Shown one piece after another: positions 21,324 to 32,309 of a stretch of DNA of 64,000 nucleotides (positions are counted from its first letter, which is position 1; each line of letters begins with the position of its first letter). The notes under the pieces were generated by a model that was not told where the DNA came from, did no database searches, and saw only the letters and a program-made list of their open reading frames with translations. The translations under genes were made by a program, and so were the position numbers. Origin of the DNA: Paramyrothecium sp. XJ0827. Taxonomy: Eukaryota > Ascomycota > Sordariomycetes > Hypocreales > Stachybotryaceae. Location: positions 1-64,000 of the forward strand of contig JAJFPB010000013.1 in the NCBI GenBank assembly GCA_020881915.1, written 5' to 3'.

Positions 21324-23419
21324 ATAGCACGGGTGCAGCCTCATCGTCACGGCTGGGCTACCCAAGGTTATGTGAGGCGAGAATTTCCCGATAGAGGCCG
21401 AGGCGACTTCCGAAGTCCCGCAATAGAAATTACGCATGGGAAGGGTCACACCGTGACCAACCTCAAATACAAGTATCACGAGGTGGTGAATGGAAAGCCT
21501 TCACTCTGCGGTCTTCCGTGCACCTTCGGGGACACTGACGAGGTCACCACTCTGGTAATACATCTTATAGATGAGGAGAATTCTGTTCTTGTCGACTTGT
21601 TGTTCTCAATCTATCCGCACTTCGATGCGATCGTGAGAAGCGCCAGAATTACGAATAATGGAATTGACAAGATCTCAATAGGAAAATTGTTCAGCTTTAG
21701 CGTTGACTTTCCCTTTAGGGAATATGAAATGCTCCAGCTCCAGGGCGATTGGGCCAGAGAATGTCACCGTATTCGCCGAAAGGTCGACCATGGACTCCAA
21801 GGGTGTGTGCACGAACGAGCGGAACGTGTCCCAAACATGGATTTATTGGCTAATGCATTTATCCCTGAGGTAGGTTCGAAAGCACCACCGGCTTCAGCTC
21901 ACACTTCAACAACCCATTCTTGACAATCCTGACTCCCGAAACAACGGAATCTCAAAATGAGGCTTGGGGTTTCTCCCTTGTATACACGGGGTCTTTCAGC
22001 TGCGTGGTCGAAAAGAGCCCGCAAGGTCTAACACGCGTGCTGATGGGCATGAACCCTTCACACCTATCGTGGTCCCTTGGGCCAGGGCAAAGCTTTACGA
22101 CACCCGAGTGTGTGTCAGTCTTCTCCAATGCAGGAGTAGGAGATATGTCGCGCAAGTTTCACCGACTCTATCGCCAAAACCTGCTCAGGAGCAAGCACGT
22201 GAATGTGCCACGTCCTGTGCTGCTGAACGTGTGGGAAGGGGTCCGATATGACTTTGATGAGCATACTGTCTATCAGCTTGCTGAAGAGTCTGCAAAGCTA
22301 GGTGTGAAGCTTTTCGTGCTCGACGACGGTTGGTTTGGCGACAAGTATCCGCGCACCAATGCACACGCCGGCCTAGGAGACTGGGTTGCGAATTCAGATC
22401 GCTTTCCGAACGGCTTTGGCACGATGGTAGATAAAATTAACAGGCTGAAGGCCATTGGTTCGGGCAAAAACCTCCAATTTGGTCTTTGGGTGGAGCCAGA
22501 AATGGTTAACAAGAGGTCGGAGCTCTACGAGCAGCACCCTGAATGGGCATTGCATGCAGCTACGAACCCAAGGACAGAATGCCGGCAACAGCTCGTACTC
22601 AACTTGGCTCTGCCGGAAGTACAAGCCTTCATTATCAAATCGATATCCGACATTCTCGAATCCATTCCCATCAAGTACATTAAGTGGGATAATAATCGTG
22701 GCATGCACGAAAGTCCATCACCCGCCAACCATCACGTCTACATGCTAGGACTTTACCATACTTTCGCCGTCCTAACTCAAAGATTTCCTGATGTTATTTG
22801 GGAGGGTTGCGCATCGGGAGGCGGGCGATTCGATCCAGGTATCCTGCAGTACTTTCCACAAGTCTGGGCCTCGGACAACACCGATGCTGTTGATCGACTT
22901 CACATCCAATTTGGCACATCGCTCGTGTACCCTGCCTCCACCGTGGGTGCGCATGTCTCTGCAGTGCCTAACCAAGTGACTGGGCGAACAACATCCATCA
23001 CTTTTCGAGCGCACGTTGCCATGATGGGTGGCTCGTTCGGTCTGGAGCTTGACCCTAGGGAATTGTCTGAGGATGATAGGTTGGCGATTCCCCAACTTAT
23101 TGATCTTGCCGAGAAGGTCAATCCAATTGTGTTATCCGGCGACATGTATCGTCTTATTTTGCCGGATGCTTCAAATTTTCCTGCAGCATTCTTTGTTTCT
23201 GAGGATGGCCTATCCGCAGTTATTTTTGCATTCCAGCTGCAAATGAGACCGGTTCATAGTTTCCCAATGTTACATCTCCAGGGTCTGGACCCGGACGCGA
23301 GGTATAGGTTTGATGGCGCAGGTCCATATTCGGGAAAGACGTTAATGAATGGAGGCATAAAATTCAGTTTCGACAAAGACAATGACAGCAAGGTCGTCTT
23401 TCTGGAGAAGGTAGAATAA

Positions 23420-24139
23420 TGGTCCTGAACTTGATGATACTTTCCCCCGTTGACCATTTATTTCCATTGAAGTCAAATCGTCATTAACCCCTTCCTGAAA
23501 CCAATTGTTAGGGGTAATATGTCTTCCTGCCAACAAGCAGACGTGCTCAGGTTTATGTCTGACGAGACTGCCACTTTTCTAAGCACCACCAATATACAAG
23601 AACAGGGAAGTCATGATTTGGACAGCACAATGTGCCGCGAGGTATGGTCGTCCGGCAAGAAGCGAGGACATTGTTCCGAATCGGACACGCAACCTCGCAG
23701 AACGCCACCACTCTAGACAATGGCCTAAGGGAGCCACTATCGATATTGCGTTGCATGATACGCCTCTTCCGAGCTTTGCGTGATACTGGATAAGCAGACC
23801 CCATACGCACTTCCTTTCTAGGTATCTTAGATGTAGGAGCCGCCTCGGTCAATGCTCTCCTATGTACGTAGTTTTACTCTTTGAGGCTCAAATTACACTG
23901 GCCTAAGCGAACGAGTTCTGACCACTATATCAGCAAGAAACATTGACAATGTTCCTTCAATTCTAGCAACCTGTGGGCTTCAACACGGTCCGCTCAACAT
24001 GATCAAATCGCGGATAAGGGGTAATGGTGCATTGTCGTTGTATTATTCACTAAGCATAAACATTATAGGATTCTTGGGCTAAAGGCGTCTCAATGATCGT
24101 TCTTCTACAGATTCGTCCTACACGTGGAGGCACCTTCGC
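23420..24139. other. Intergenic, no gene seen
   Basis: 3' flank of the alpha-galactosidase gene and 3' flank of the convergent histone variant gene. Only short ORFs. Confidence 0.4.
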
Positions 24140-24990
24140 CTACCATGCTCTGTGCAAAAGCATCCATCTCCTGAGACGCTGAGCGAGTTGCAAATCCTTC
24201 TGCTGAACAGTCACACGTTTAGCGTGGATAGCACATAAATTTGCGTCTTCGAAAAGCTGGATGAGATAGGACTCAACTGCCTGTTGAAGAGCACCTATGG
24301 CGGAAGACTGGAATCTGAGGTCCCTCCTATGGTCCAAGGCTATCTCGCGGACCTGGAATCGTGTTAATTCTTAACCGTCATAAGTAAGATGTCGTGGCCT
24401 ACCAGGCGCTGAAAAGGCTGCTTCCGAAGTAAAAGATCGGTTGACTTTTGATAATGACGAATTTCACGTAAGGCGACGGTCCCTGGTTTTATATAGCGAT
24501 AAGGTTTCCGGGTACAGCTTCTGGGGCTAGGGATGGTTGGCGGTCGCGACTGTGGAGGTGGTGCAGTCGGCAGTGTCTCCGCGTGAGCGTGAGACTCCTC
24601 GAGGGCAGAACATGAGGGTCCTGCTCGAGGGATGGTTATTGGCGACAGGTGGGGACTTGAACCTTGCAGCTCTTGGGATTGTGCGCGATGTGGAGGTTCC
24701 ACGATGATGGGAGAGCGATCTGATGATTGTGGACTAGATACTGTTGTCTGCGATGCGCTGAACGTTGGTGTTGGCCACCATTGGTGCAGTGGTTGTGCGC
24801 TCGGTTGACTATGGACGCTGGCACATGCACTCCCCGAAGCTTGTGTACTAAATAGGGTTGGTTGTACATTCAACGCACCCCTGCGGGGTGGAGCTGTTCA
24901 TTGAAGTCAGTATAAGGATACGAAGTATGGGGAGCCGGGCTTTCTACCGGAGCCGCTGATGAGTCGGGGATGCCGCTTTGTAAGGGCCAT
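24140..24990 (-). CDS. Histone H3 variant with rebuilt N-terminal tail
   Basis: Three exons (24990-24948, 24893-24403, 24352-24140) are joined by introns of 54 and 50 bp and keep frame throughout, giving about 248 aa. Canonical fungal H3 is 136 aa. The histone fold is clear: [45 protein letters not shown], then [15 protein letters not shown]. Loop 1 has canonical H3 length and RFQ rather than RWQ, which argues against CENP-A. The first residues [16 protein letters not shown] echo the H3 tail (MARTKQTARKSTGGKAP): the K4 position is kept, but K9 and S10 are replaced. About 110 extra residues rich in Ser, Pro, Gln and Thr sit between tail and fold. The C-terminus ends [11 protein letters not shown] instead of RRIRGER. 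It is probably nucleosomal, if expressed. Confidence 0.88.
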
Positions 24991-26699
24991 ATCTGACACT
25001 GCGTATTTCTGTTGAGATGGGCAACAACGAACGTTTTATGAATCGTGCTCTGCGGGTGGGTTTTTATTTCATTCCGAAATTTTATAGAAGGAAATTGATG
25101 GGTTTGTATGGTCCTTCCTGATTCTTAGTATTTTTCTATTTAATTTATCTTTTCATGATGGAGTTAAGCCTTTGTGAAAGTAAGTATTAACTATAACCCT
25201 TATCCACATTGACACAGAATTCTATTTCTCGGAGTTTCCGCTTTTAATTTAGATATAGGGTAGCAGAATCTTTACACGCAGTCCCAAACATAATCCCCCC
25301 CCTCCTAAAGTATTTTAATTCAAATAATAAGAATGATGTGCCAGTCTTACGTGCGACGTCCAAACATAGCCTCAGGGTATTTCTCGTCTTGGTTCAATGC
25401 CGCAAGTAAGCGAACCTTTAGCAAGCCCAAGGAGTGAAAGCGGCTGCTGCGCCACAAATTGTACTGTTCATTTTCCCCCAATTCCTGAGCCTTATAGTAT
25501 GCAATACGTAATCTTTGGCTCCTCAACGTGGCTACAGCCCCGGCTTTCTGGTGTCAAGTGGTGCGCAAGAATCACTTTCAAGGCATCGACACCAGCTGCG
25601 CTTCTACATGACTAGTGTAGGCGTGCACATGTAAAAGTTCACTCGATTAATGTAGATGCAGTGATTCAAACCTGTGCGCATGTTTGTGGATCTTATTTAT
25701 GTTACTTTACAATTGCGTGGTAGCGTCTTCCATATCCCCACTTAGTCGCCCAGTCGCCATGGAGTGTAACATGTAACATACATCGTAATCGTGGTGGGTG
25801 TTACACTGTGAATCGAGGAAGCGGAAAGCTCGGTCCGGCCGGTCCCGGCGGCTTTTGTTGCTACGTTGCTTCAAAGGCGTACAATACGGTAGTGGGATCT
25901 AAGGCTGTTTGGGGTCCCTCGCATATGTTACGCGCCCTTAAGCAGCCGCAATATGGCCCTCCTGAATCTCCCATTCTTTCAAGGCAAGTAAGCATGTGAA
26001 CTACAGTACGAGAACTTGCTGATGTATTTATTATCTCGACCCATGCCCTTGGATGTTGGTCGACTGATCTGCTGCAGGTCGCTATGTTGTGTTGCATATT
26101 TTTCCTCAGAAACCTTCTTCTGCGCCGAAGTAGCCGAAGTGGAAATGGACAAGTCGCACAGTCAAATGTTCGCCAGAAGCAAACCACCGACTCTAGTTTT
26201 CCAGTCTGAACTTATGCCTGCATACATGAAAAATCGTAAAGCATGGCTCTGGAACTTGCGCCGAGAGCTCAAAATTGACAAACGCGCGCGTGTCTCTTGC
26301 AGGTCACGCTTCAACCAAAACTCGTCAGGCAGCAATGCATACCCATCATGCAGCGACAATTCGTACCAGCAAAGGGTTAGAAGGCATTCGTGTCACAGAC
26401 TCGACTGGAACCTCGATGACTCGATATGGGTAGGTGGCCAGAACAAAGATGGAAGGGTGGAAGCGGCGCTGGACGAACACAGAGAGGCATAGTTGGGAAT
26501 TGTGGGAAAAGATCAAGACTTATTACAATGAAAGAATTGGACGGGACAGAAGACTTTTCCAAGACTATTAACGAGATATAAAACGAATTTGCGGATGTTG
26601 TTCTGCACGTCCTCCGCTTCCTCTGCTAATGAGTGAGCCTTCTATGAGATGAGGTGAACAGGTTAGGCAGCCCGGGCTGCAGTGCCGTTCTCAAAAAGT
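24991..26699. other. Intergenic 1.7 kb, no gene seen
   Basis: The first part is AT-rich and should contain the histone variant promoter. ORFs in 25.8-26.5 kb show no family signature or convincing splice pattern. Confidence 0.4.
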
Positions 26700-27440
26700 T
26701 TAGTGCCAAAATCGAATGCAAGATTGATGAATGAAAAGGCAGAGCTCGCGGGCGCGAGGTGACATATGACGCAATATGTGCCTGGGAGTGTGTGTGGAAA
26801 TGGGCTGGTGGAGCTGCTGCAGGAGGGCTCGCGAAGTCGGGCTGTTGATCTTGGTCCAGTCGCTGTCCTTGACAGGATTTTGATTGAGTAAGTCTCTGGC
26901 TAGGGCTAGTGACGTTCGCGCTAGGGCGTAGGGTTGAAGGTGAACGAAGTCTCGGGAGTAAATGGTGATCCAGCAGAAGTAAGTGGCCAACTGTTCCACA
27001 TCCTGGCCATCACCGCATTCCCATGCCATGCTGTGCAAGAAGAGGTCAACTGTGGCATTGTCGAAGGCACTGTCCAGGGTTCCACGGATCTTGCGTTCCA
27101 TGTTAATTATTGCTTGTTCCTGATATGTGTAGCAACACAAAGCCTGGTTCTCTCCGACACCTGGTGTGCCTTCATTCTTCTCGTTATATGTAGCGGCGAT
27201 GAGCAAGCAAATGCAGCCAACAAGCTGATAGTCTTTGAGATACACCATATGCATCGAAAGGTAACGGTCAAGAATGTTGACGCAAAGAAAAAGCGTACTG
27301 GGTTGTAGGCCAAAGTCTGCGTGGACCTCTGAGAGCAAATCAAGAAGCATTTGTCTGTATTTCCATAAAATTTCGCCGTTTTCGTCGATGAAAGCGACGA
27401 TAGGCATGGTTAGTCTCCGGCAACGTTGAGAACCTTTCAT
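26700..27440 (-). CDS. B-type cyclin-like protein, short
   Basis: A 246 aa single-exon frame from ATG 27440, which sits in a good context (GCCACAATGA). The cyclin N-terminal fold is visible: KYRQMLLDLLSEVHADFGLQPSTLFLCVN, ILDRYLSMHMVYLKDYQLVGC and LLIAATYNEK, with Leu/Arg/Glu positions of the cyclin box largely kept. A weaker C-terminal cyclin fold follows. B-type cyclins bind and activate the Cdc2/CDK1 kinase at G2/M. Fungal B-type cyclins are roughly twice as long and carry a destruction box upstream. None is present here, so proteolytic control by APC/C may be lost, or an upstream exon is missing. The canonical MRAIL-type hydrophobic patch is changed. It is probably a diverged paralogue. 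Confidence 0.75.
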   Translation of the reverse strand: MKGSQRCRRLTMPIVAFIDENGEILWKYRQMLLDLLSEVHADFGLQPSTLFLCVNILDRYLSMHMVYLKDYQLVGCICLLIAATYNEKNEGTPGVGENQALCCYTYQEQAIINMERKIRGTLDSAFDNATVDLFLHSMAWECGDGQDVEQLATYFCWITIYSRDFVHLQPYALARTSLALARDLLNQNPVKDSDWTKINSPTSRALLQQLHQPISTHTPRHILRHMSPRARELCLFIHQSCIRFWH

Positions 27441-27842
27441 TGTGGCGGCAAGTCCGCTATGTACAATAAACAAGGTCTCACAGGACAAAGGCAAGTGAGA
27501 TACTTGTCCCTTTTCACGATTCGATTGAGGAATCTATTAGAATTAAAGCACGCATATAGTACAGTGCCGTTTTTCGTCCTTTAATCCACGGGAAATCGTT
27601 TGATTCATCCCGGTTGTTACCGGTACCGGTACCGTACCCTAGAAAGTACCAGTATTCAAACTCCCAACCCTAACCGCTTGTGCTTCGATAGATAGTCTGG
27701 CAGAGCCTCACACGTATTGCCGCGTCGTCACATTCTTGGCACCGACCACGTAGTCATTAGGAGCCCTTGCTAGCGATATTGATGGGTGCCGGACCATACT
27801 GGCAACAGACGGGCCGAGATTGACAGTGTTCTGCGTATATTT
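27441..27842. other. Intergenic, no gene seen
   Basis: Contains a GGTACCGGTACCGTACC-type palindromic run near 27620. No supported gene. Confidence 0.35.
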
Positions 27843-28394
27843 TCAGAAGTAGTAATGTGGATTCCTCGACGGATAATAGGTAACATAGCCATCGTCTTCG
27901 AGGTCGTCCGACATCTCCGACGCGGCGTCCTCATCCTCGCCAATCAGCTCTGAATCGCCCGCTTCGGCTCTTCTCACTCCTTTCCCCAACTCGTACCGGG
28001 TGGGCCGCGAGTGTCGCACCGTGGACCACCCCCCTTGTTGGGGTAGCTCAACAATATCACCTATCAGTAGCGCACCTTCCAACGCTTCGTACGCGAAGCG
28101 GCGCAACAGAGCGTCGCTTGAATGGGTCATTGACGATTGATAGACTGGGTCTCTTTGACATTCCAGGTACAAAATAGCCCACTGCAGTTGGGCCTGAACT
28201 TCTTTCACCAGCCCTGCTAAGCACCACGGTTTAGGACATATTTCAGCAGACTGCAATAATATATCCAGGGCCTCGCTGAGCAGCTCTCTCTCATCATATG
28301 TAGCATTTCGTTCCAGTTCCTTGGTAAGATGAAAGAGTTTAAGGATTAAAAGCTGTGCCTCTATTGCCAGCGACATTTCATTAGCCCTAGACAT
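27843..28394 (-). CDS. Orphan protein with acidic tail
   Basis: A 183 aa single-exon frame from ATG 28394. The first 110 residues look helical (SLAIEAQLLILKLFHLTKEL, LLSEALDILLQSAEICP). The C-terminus is acidic, then tyrosine-rich (EDEDAASEMSDDLEDDGYV...NPHYYF). Composition supports real coding sequence. I do not recognise a family. Confidence 0.5.
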   Translation of the reverse strand: MSRANEMSLAIEAQLLILKLFHLTKELERNATYDERELLSEALDILLQSAEICPKPWCLAGLVKEVQAQLQWAILYLECQRDPVYQSSMTHSSDALLRRFAYEALEGALLIGDIVELPQQGGWSTVRHSRPTRYELGKGVRRAEAGDSELIGEDEDAASEMSDDLEDDGYVTYYPSRNPHYYF

Positions 28395-29039
28395 TGTGTG
28401 ATTTAGTTTTGTCTCTATTGTGCCTTTCGCACCTGCATTGAGGGAGTTTCGCTGCCATTTATCTTGGTGCTTGCTCGAGGTTAGAGGACAGTCACGATCT
28501 TGTCTGATGGTCGCTCAGCAAAACTTCGTACAAAATTAACTTGTTCTGAAACACAAACGATGAGACCAAGGGTTTCAACTAGGGTATTTGTTTCTAAAAA
28601 CAAACAATAATTAACTTGAAGTTTGCGGGGCAGAGGTTATGTGGAACATTCTGGGAAAGCTGTTGCATGCATAAGAAGATATTGACTGTGCCCCAACTGT
28701 TTTGAGAGCACGATAATGCGAGGATCTGAAACAACATGGGACACTTAATAATGCTAGGCACAGCTCGTTTCAATTCTTAGTTAAGCTTCACTGGAGGGTG
28801 ATCGGTGACCCGCAGCTGCCTCACAGGCCTTAGATTTTCACCGTTCTTTTTTTATAGGAGAGACCCACTGCTACGATATTTTCAAAATTCTCAGCTTTAA
28901 TGCTGAAGCTTATTCTCGATTATCGTGGAGTGCCAGGATTCATATATAGTGCATGGAGGACCTGAGCTTGAGCTTTTTCCCAAAGAAGAGGTAGCGCAAA
29001 ATCACTCCCTTAACAGCATCCGATCGATAACAATTCATC
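28395..29039. other. Intergenic, no gene seen
   Basis: About 650 bp between divergent genes; it presumably carries both promoters. Confidence 0.4.
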
Positions 29040-29698
29040 ATGATTAAGACTGCTGCCTTCTTTGTCTGCTTAGTTGCCGCCGTTGATGGCGCGTCGCACA
29101 TAAAGGTCCCACGCGTTGGCACCGCAAGCATTACGCCCCACAGTCTGTACTCCTCATCTATAGGCGTGCTGGGTTGCAAGATCAACACAAACCGCGTTGC
29201 ATACTGGCCCATGGCTGTTAACTGCAATGAGATCTGCGTAAAGCTGACCCACGAGGGCCGCAGTCTTCACCTACTTAAGATCGATTCGTCTGGTGGTGCC
29301 TACGACGTCTCATACGATGCCTGGAACTACCTCGGCTTCGGCTCATCAGCTTCCGATAATCCCCAAATGGGGGCGGAATCGCGATGAGCTACGAATTTGT
29401 GGATGCTAGCGATTGCGCCGGCATCATGGACGGCGGAAAACTGGCACTGTCAGCGTCCAATAGCATGAATTACGTTGCCTCGTGCCTAGCTGAGCCGGAT
29501 AGTTGGGTCGCCAAGAACCACAGACTACTTAACATCCTTGACCCCGTCTGCAAGTATGGCGTCGACGAAGAGTGTACACTGAACTTGTCTGTGAGCAATC
29601 AACCTAATTGTCCCAGTGGACTCGGTTCCCTCAATCATCTCGACAACCCAGTGATCAACATTGCTTACGGCACTGGCAAAAGCGAAGCTGCTTTGTGA
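29040..29698 (+). pseudogene. Secreted cysteine-containing protein (barwin/RlpA-like region), frameshifted
   Basis: From ATG 29040 there is a typical signal peptide (MIKTAAFFVCLVAAVDGA), then CKINTNRVAYWP, ICVKLTHEGRSLHLLKID and SYDAWNYLGFG. The frame changes at a run of five G (29369-29373). The following frame (29384-29698) carries on directly with AMSYEFVDASDC, ANSMNYVASCL-type sequence and NQPNCPSGLG. One more G in that run would keep a single frame of about 220 aa, so the break is either a true one-base deletion or a base-calling error. Similar small secreted fungal proteins are extracellular and probably adopt a double-psi beta-barrel. That fold call is inference from the sequence pattern. 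Confidence 0.7.
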
Positions 29699-30037
29699 GC
29701 AAATAGTAATGTATCTTCTATGTAAATAGTATCAAACGATAATGTATTGGGATACGGTTAAGCATGTTATCCGTTTGAAAGCTATGCTCTGCTCTCTCTC
29801 CAAGTGCGACTGGAGCGGGTGACACACCCCAGGCCTATCGCAAAGGAAGGATAGCTATGAATACCAGCCATGGCGTTGGCCAGCAGCGGTAGATGGAGGG
29901 GCTCACAGCGCAAGCGAGGACAGCCCCTAACTAATGAGATGCATTTGCATGCTTACTTCCATCATGCCGGTAATGGTCTCCTGCCATTGCTGCGGGACTT
30001 TGGACTCGGAGACCTGCTATCTTAGAAATACACACAT
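29699..30037. other. Intergenic between convergent genes, no gene seen
   Basis: 3' flanks of the secreted-protein pseudogene and of the small membrane protein gene. Confidence 0.4.
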
Positions 30038-30337
30038 TCAAAGCACTTCATACCAATAGCACTTCACCTGAGATGGCTCCGGAATTGACTGGTGAATTGG
30101 CGCAGCCCTCGGTCGCGTTGTAGAGTCCTTGTTCGTCTCTGATCCTTGAGCGGTTGCATTCTTCACTTGTATTGAGCGCCGCCTGAGAGCCAATGACTTG
30201 TCCTCGTGCCTTCCATACCCGATCGCGAGGGCTAATATTATGAGGGCAATGATGGGTATCGTGGTGGTGAGAATGATGATAGTAATCAGAGTTTGCTTGT
30301 CAAGAGCCATAAGAGATCCTACTAGAATAGAGGACAT
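30038..30337 (-). CDS. Small single-pass membrane protein
   Basis: A 99 aa frame from ATG 30337 (or 30310). A strong membrane segment spans about residues 16-41 (LITIIILTTTIPIIALIILA), followed by a basic stretch (RHEDKSLALRRRS) and a polar tail, which predicts a cytosolic C-terminus. No family is recognised. Its short length makes it uncertain. Confidence 0.45.
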   Translation of the reverse strand: MSSILVGSLMALDKQTLITIIILTTTIPIIALIILALAIGYGRHEDKSLALRRRSIQVKNATAQGSETNKDSTTRPRAAPIHQSIPEPSQVKCYWYEVL

Positions 30338-31314
30338 AAGACTCTAAGCACACGATACGTTAAAGCGGCGTGTTATAAGGCATCTGAGCGGCGTTTCATA
30401 GACCTCAAAATTGGCCCTCCTTGGAATCAACGATTTTTAGTACAAGATGCCACCACGATAACACGCAAGCCAAATGGCAGCTTTCAGCTAAGATTTTTCA
30501 AATACGCTGTCGCGGATCATTCATCACTTATGGAATTGTGCCTGAGTGCATGTTCCTAATTAGTGCATTCTGTGTTATGACCACCAGTCTGGGCCCTGGC
30601 GTAGTGCAAGTATGACTTGATTTGCTCAATCCCTGAAATGTGTGTAAGCATTATCGATATCGCTATGGCATGTGAAAGTTTAGCTGTTGTGGCCGATGTA
30701 CCACAGTGCGTATAAAAGGGTCCTGGGATAACAGCGATTGAGGCGGCACGCAAAAGGTCCCTGCTTCATGGTGGTTTTACTGCAGTCAGGGACACCGATG
30801 GCATTCTTGTCAATTTCAAGAAATATCCACAGATACTGTTGAGCTGTGTTATATGTTATGTTTTGCTTGGATATCCATGGAAGACTATCACAGGAGAAAA
30901 CCGCAATTGTTTTGTATATTTGTGTTGCTAGTATGATCTACATTGCTGGACAGGACTTGCGAGCTCTCCTCCTCCTCCCGATATGGACATCCATAGCCGT
31001 AAATCATGAGCTCCATTTGCGCAACCTTATTGGCACCAAGTCAGAGGAGATCCACGGCTGTTCTGCCCAAGGCTTTGATTATGTAAGTTCCTGTAGGGCC
31101 AAACGCTCTGCCTTGCTTGGGGTGACTCTAGTCAAGCTTACGTTACCCTCCGAACAGTGACTCTAGCTACGAAGGGGTTTGATCACGACACAAATCCACT
31201 GCTGGAGGCATCCGGGGTCGCTCGAGGTGACATGGGCCTGGGAACCTGCCGAATCGTTATAAATCAGGTTTCGGTCGCACCAGGTCGGCCACATCCTTCT
31301 ATCCTGGCCACAAT
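30338..31314. other. Intergenic up to the copia LTR, no gene seen
   Basis: About 1 kb with one 104-codon ORF (30846-31160) that has hydrophobic runs but no supporting motif. Confidence 0.35.
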
Positions 31315-31455
31315 TGTTGAGATCCGTTGTTTTTGACGGATCAATGGCTATTCCGATCCATTGGTGGCTGGGATGTGGATGTCTTGTCTATAGCTTCCGC
31401 TGGTTAGCGCTAGCCTTTCTTCTTCTTTAATCAATATAATATGCTCATTTTAACA
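31315..31455 (+). repeat. 5' LTR of copia element
   Basis: 141 bp, starting TGTTGAGATCC and ending TTTTAACA (TG...CA ends). It differs from the 3' LTR only at 31451 (T versus C). Confidence 0.95.
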
Positions 31456-31470
31456 GGTTATGAGCCCGGA
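31456..31470 (+). other. Primer binding site matching tRNA-Met anticodon arm
   Basis: GGTTATGAGCCCG directly abuts the LTR. It is complementary to the anticodon stem-loop of tRNA-Met (GGGCTCATAACC) rather than to a tRNA 3' end. Drosophila copia and yeast Ty5 are known to prime from a half tRNA cleaved in the anticodon loop. Confidence 0.75.
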
Positions 31471-32309
31471 AAAGCCACCATACAGCTGAGTATCCTCCTA
31501 ATCATGATTTCCACTATAACTCGAGGTCTAATCGCCTCCTTCCACTGCGACAAAGATACTCACCACACCTCACCCGAAATTTTAACCGAATAGTGATTTA
31601 GGAATCAAACACTGGGTTTTGCACACTTCCCGGCCTCACCCGTCACCAGCCTCTCGATTAAAATCCTTGCGCAAAACTTTCGCCATAGACTCGACCTCAC
31701 GATGGCTTCACACGACTATAATTTAAGAGCTCGACCCCTCTTGAAACCGAGCTTCCTTTGTTTCCTCCACAAGCAACATTTTTCCTCATCGTGTCGCTGA
31801 CCTTGACGGATGTTCTGTTGCTGGATGCTGTTGTTTAATCTTGTTGAATATGTGGCAAAAAGGAACCTATTGGAAGCTGCTGGAAAGGAAGGAATTTGCC
31901 ACAGGAATATCCCCACCTATCGCTACAGGCTGATAAAGCAGCTATTCTAGTTGATTCCACATCGCTTAGAAAAGGACCTCTGAGGCCTTGTATCTCCGAG
32001 TGGTTCCCTTCTAAGTTTTGAGTCCTGGGCAACCCACTCCGACACCGACGACTCGCTTTCAGACGCAAGTTCAACCAACATTTGGGGCCTTGAAGTTACC
32101 TCAATTGCCTCATCAGAACCAGGAGAAACCCACGTTACAGCCAATGGGAGCTCCGACTCATCCGTTACCGATACCATCGACAACAACGAGCATTCCAGCC
32201 TCGCGCTCGCGAGGACATCGCTAGGCTGAAGAGGAAGATTCACCTGAACCTGCCCTTCACTCGTCCCACGCCTTCTCTCGTCCAGCCATCAAGGAATCCA
32301 TCCTCAAGC
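31471..32309 (+). other. copia 5' untranslated leader
   Basis: About 840 bp between the primer site and the gag ATG. No supported coding sequence on either strand. Confidence 0.5.

Larger units (their letters stand above)
18787..23419 (+). pseudogene. GH36 alpha-galactosidase gene split by a transposon
   Basis: Exon sequence 18787-18995 ends in HFGAPVDENP. It resumes at 21326 with ARVQPHRHGWATQGYVRREF, exactly as expected for the GH36 N-terminal beta-domain. Between lies a 2,328 bp piggyBac-type element. A 71 bp intron (21803-21873, GTGTGT...GGTAG) then joins GLQG to [10 protein letters not shown]. Leaving out the element, one AT copy and the intron gives a 743-codon frame, the usual length. 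The (beta/alpha)8 core is intact: WEGxxYD, LDDGWFG, the nucleophile Asp in KWDNNRG (about residue 501) and the acid/base Asp in ASDNTD (about residue 563). The enzyme class removes alpha-1,6-galactose from melibiose and raffinose-type sugars. No signal peptide is seen, which suggests a cytosolic enzyme. As it stands the gene is interrupted. Confidence 0.93.

Noticed and set aside
24140..24403. Reading the histone-fold gene as CENP-A/CenH3
   Set aside because: Loop 1 has no insertion, RFQ replaces the CenH3 RWQ, and the tail start resembles canonical H3.
27655..27680. Telomere-like CCCTAACC
   Set aside because: A single occurrence, not a tandem array.
30846..31160. Plus-strand 104 aa ORF with hydrophobic runs
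   Set aside because: No family pattern, no splice support and no conserved neighbour; probably chance.
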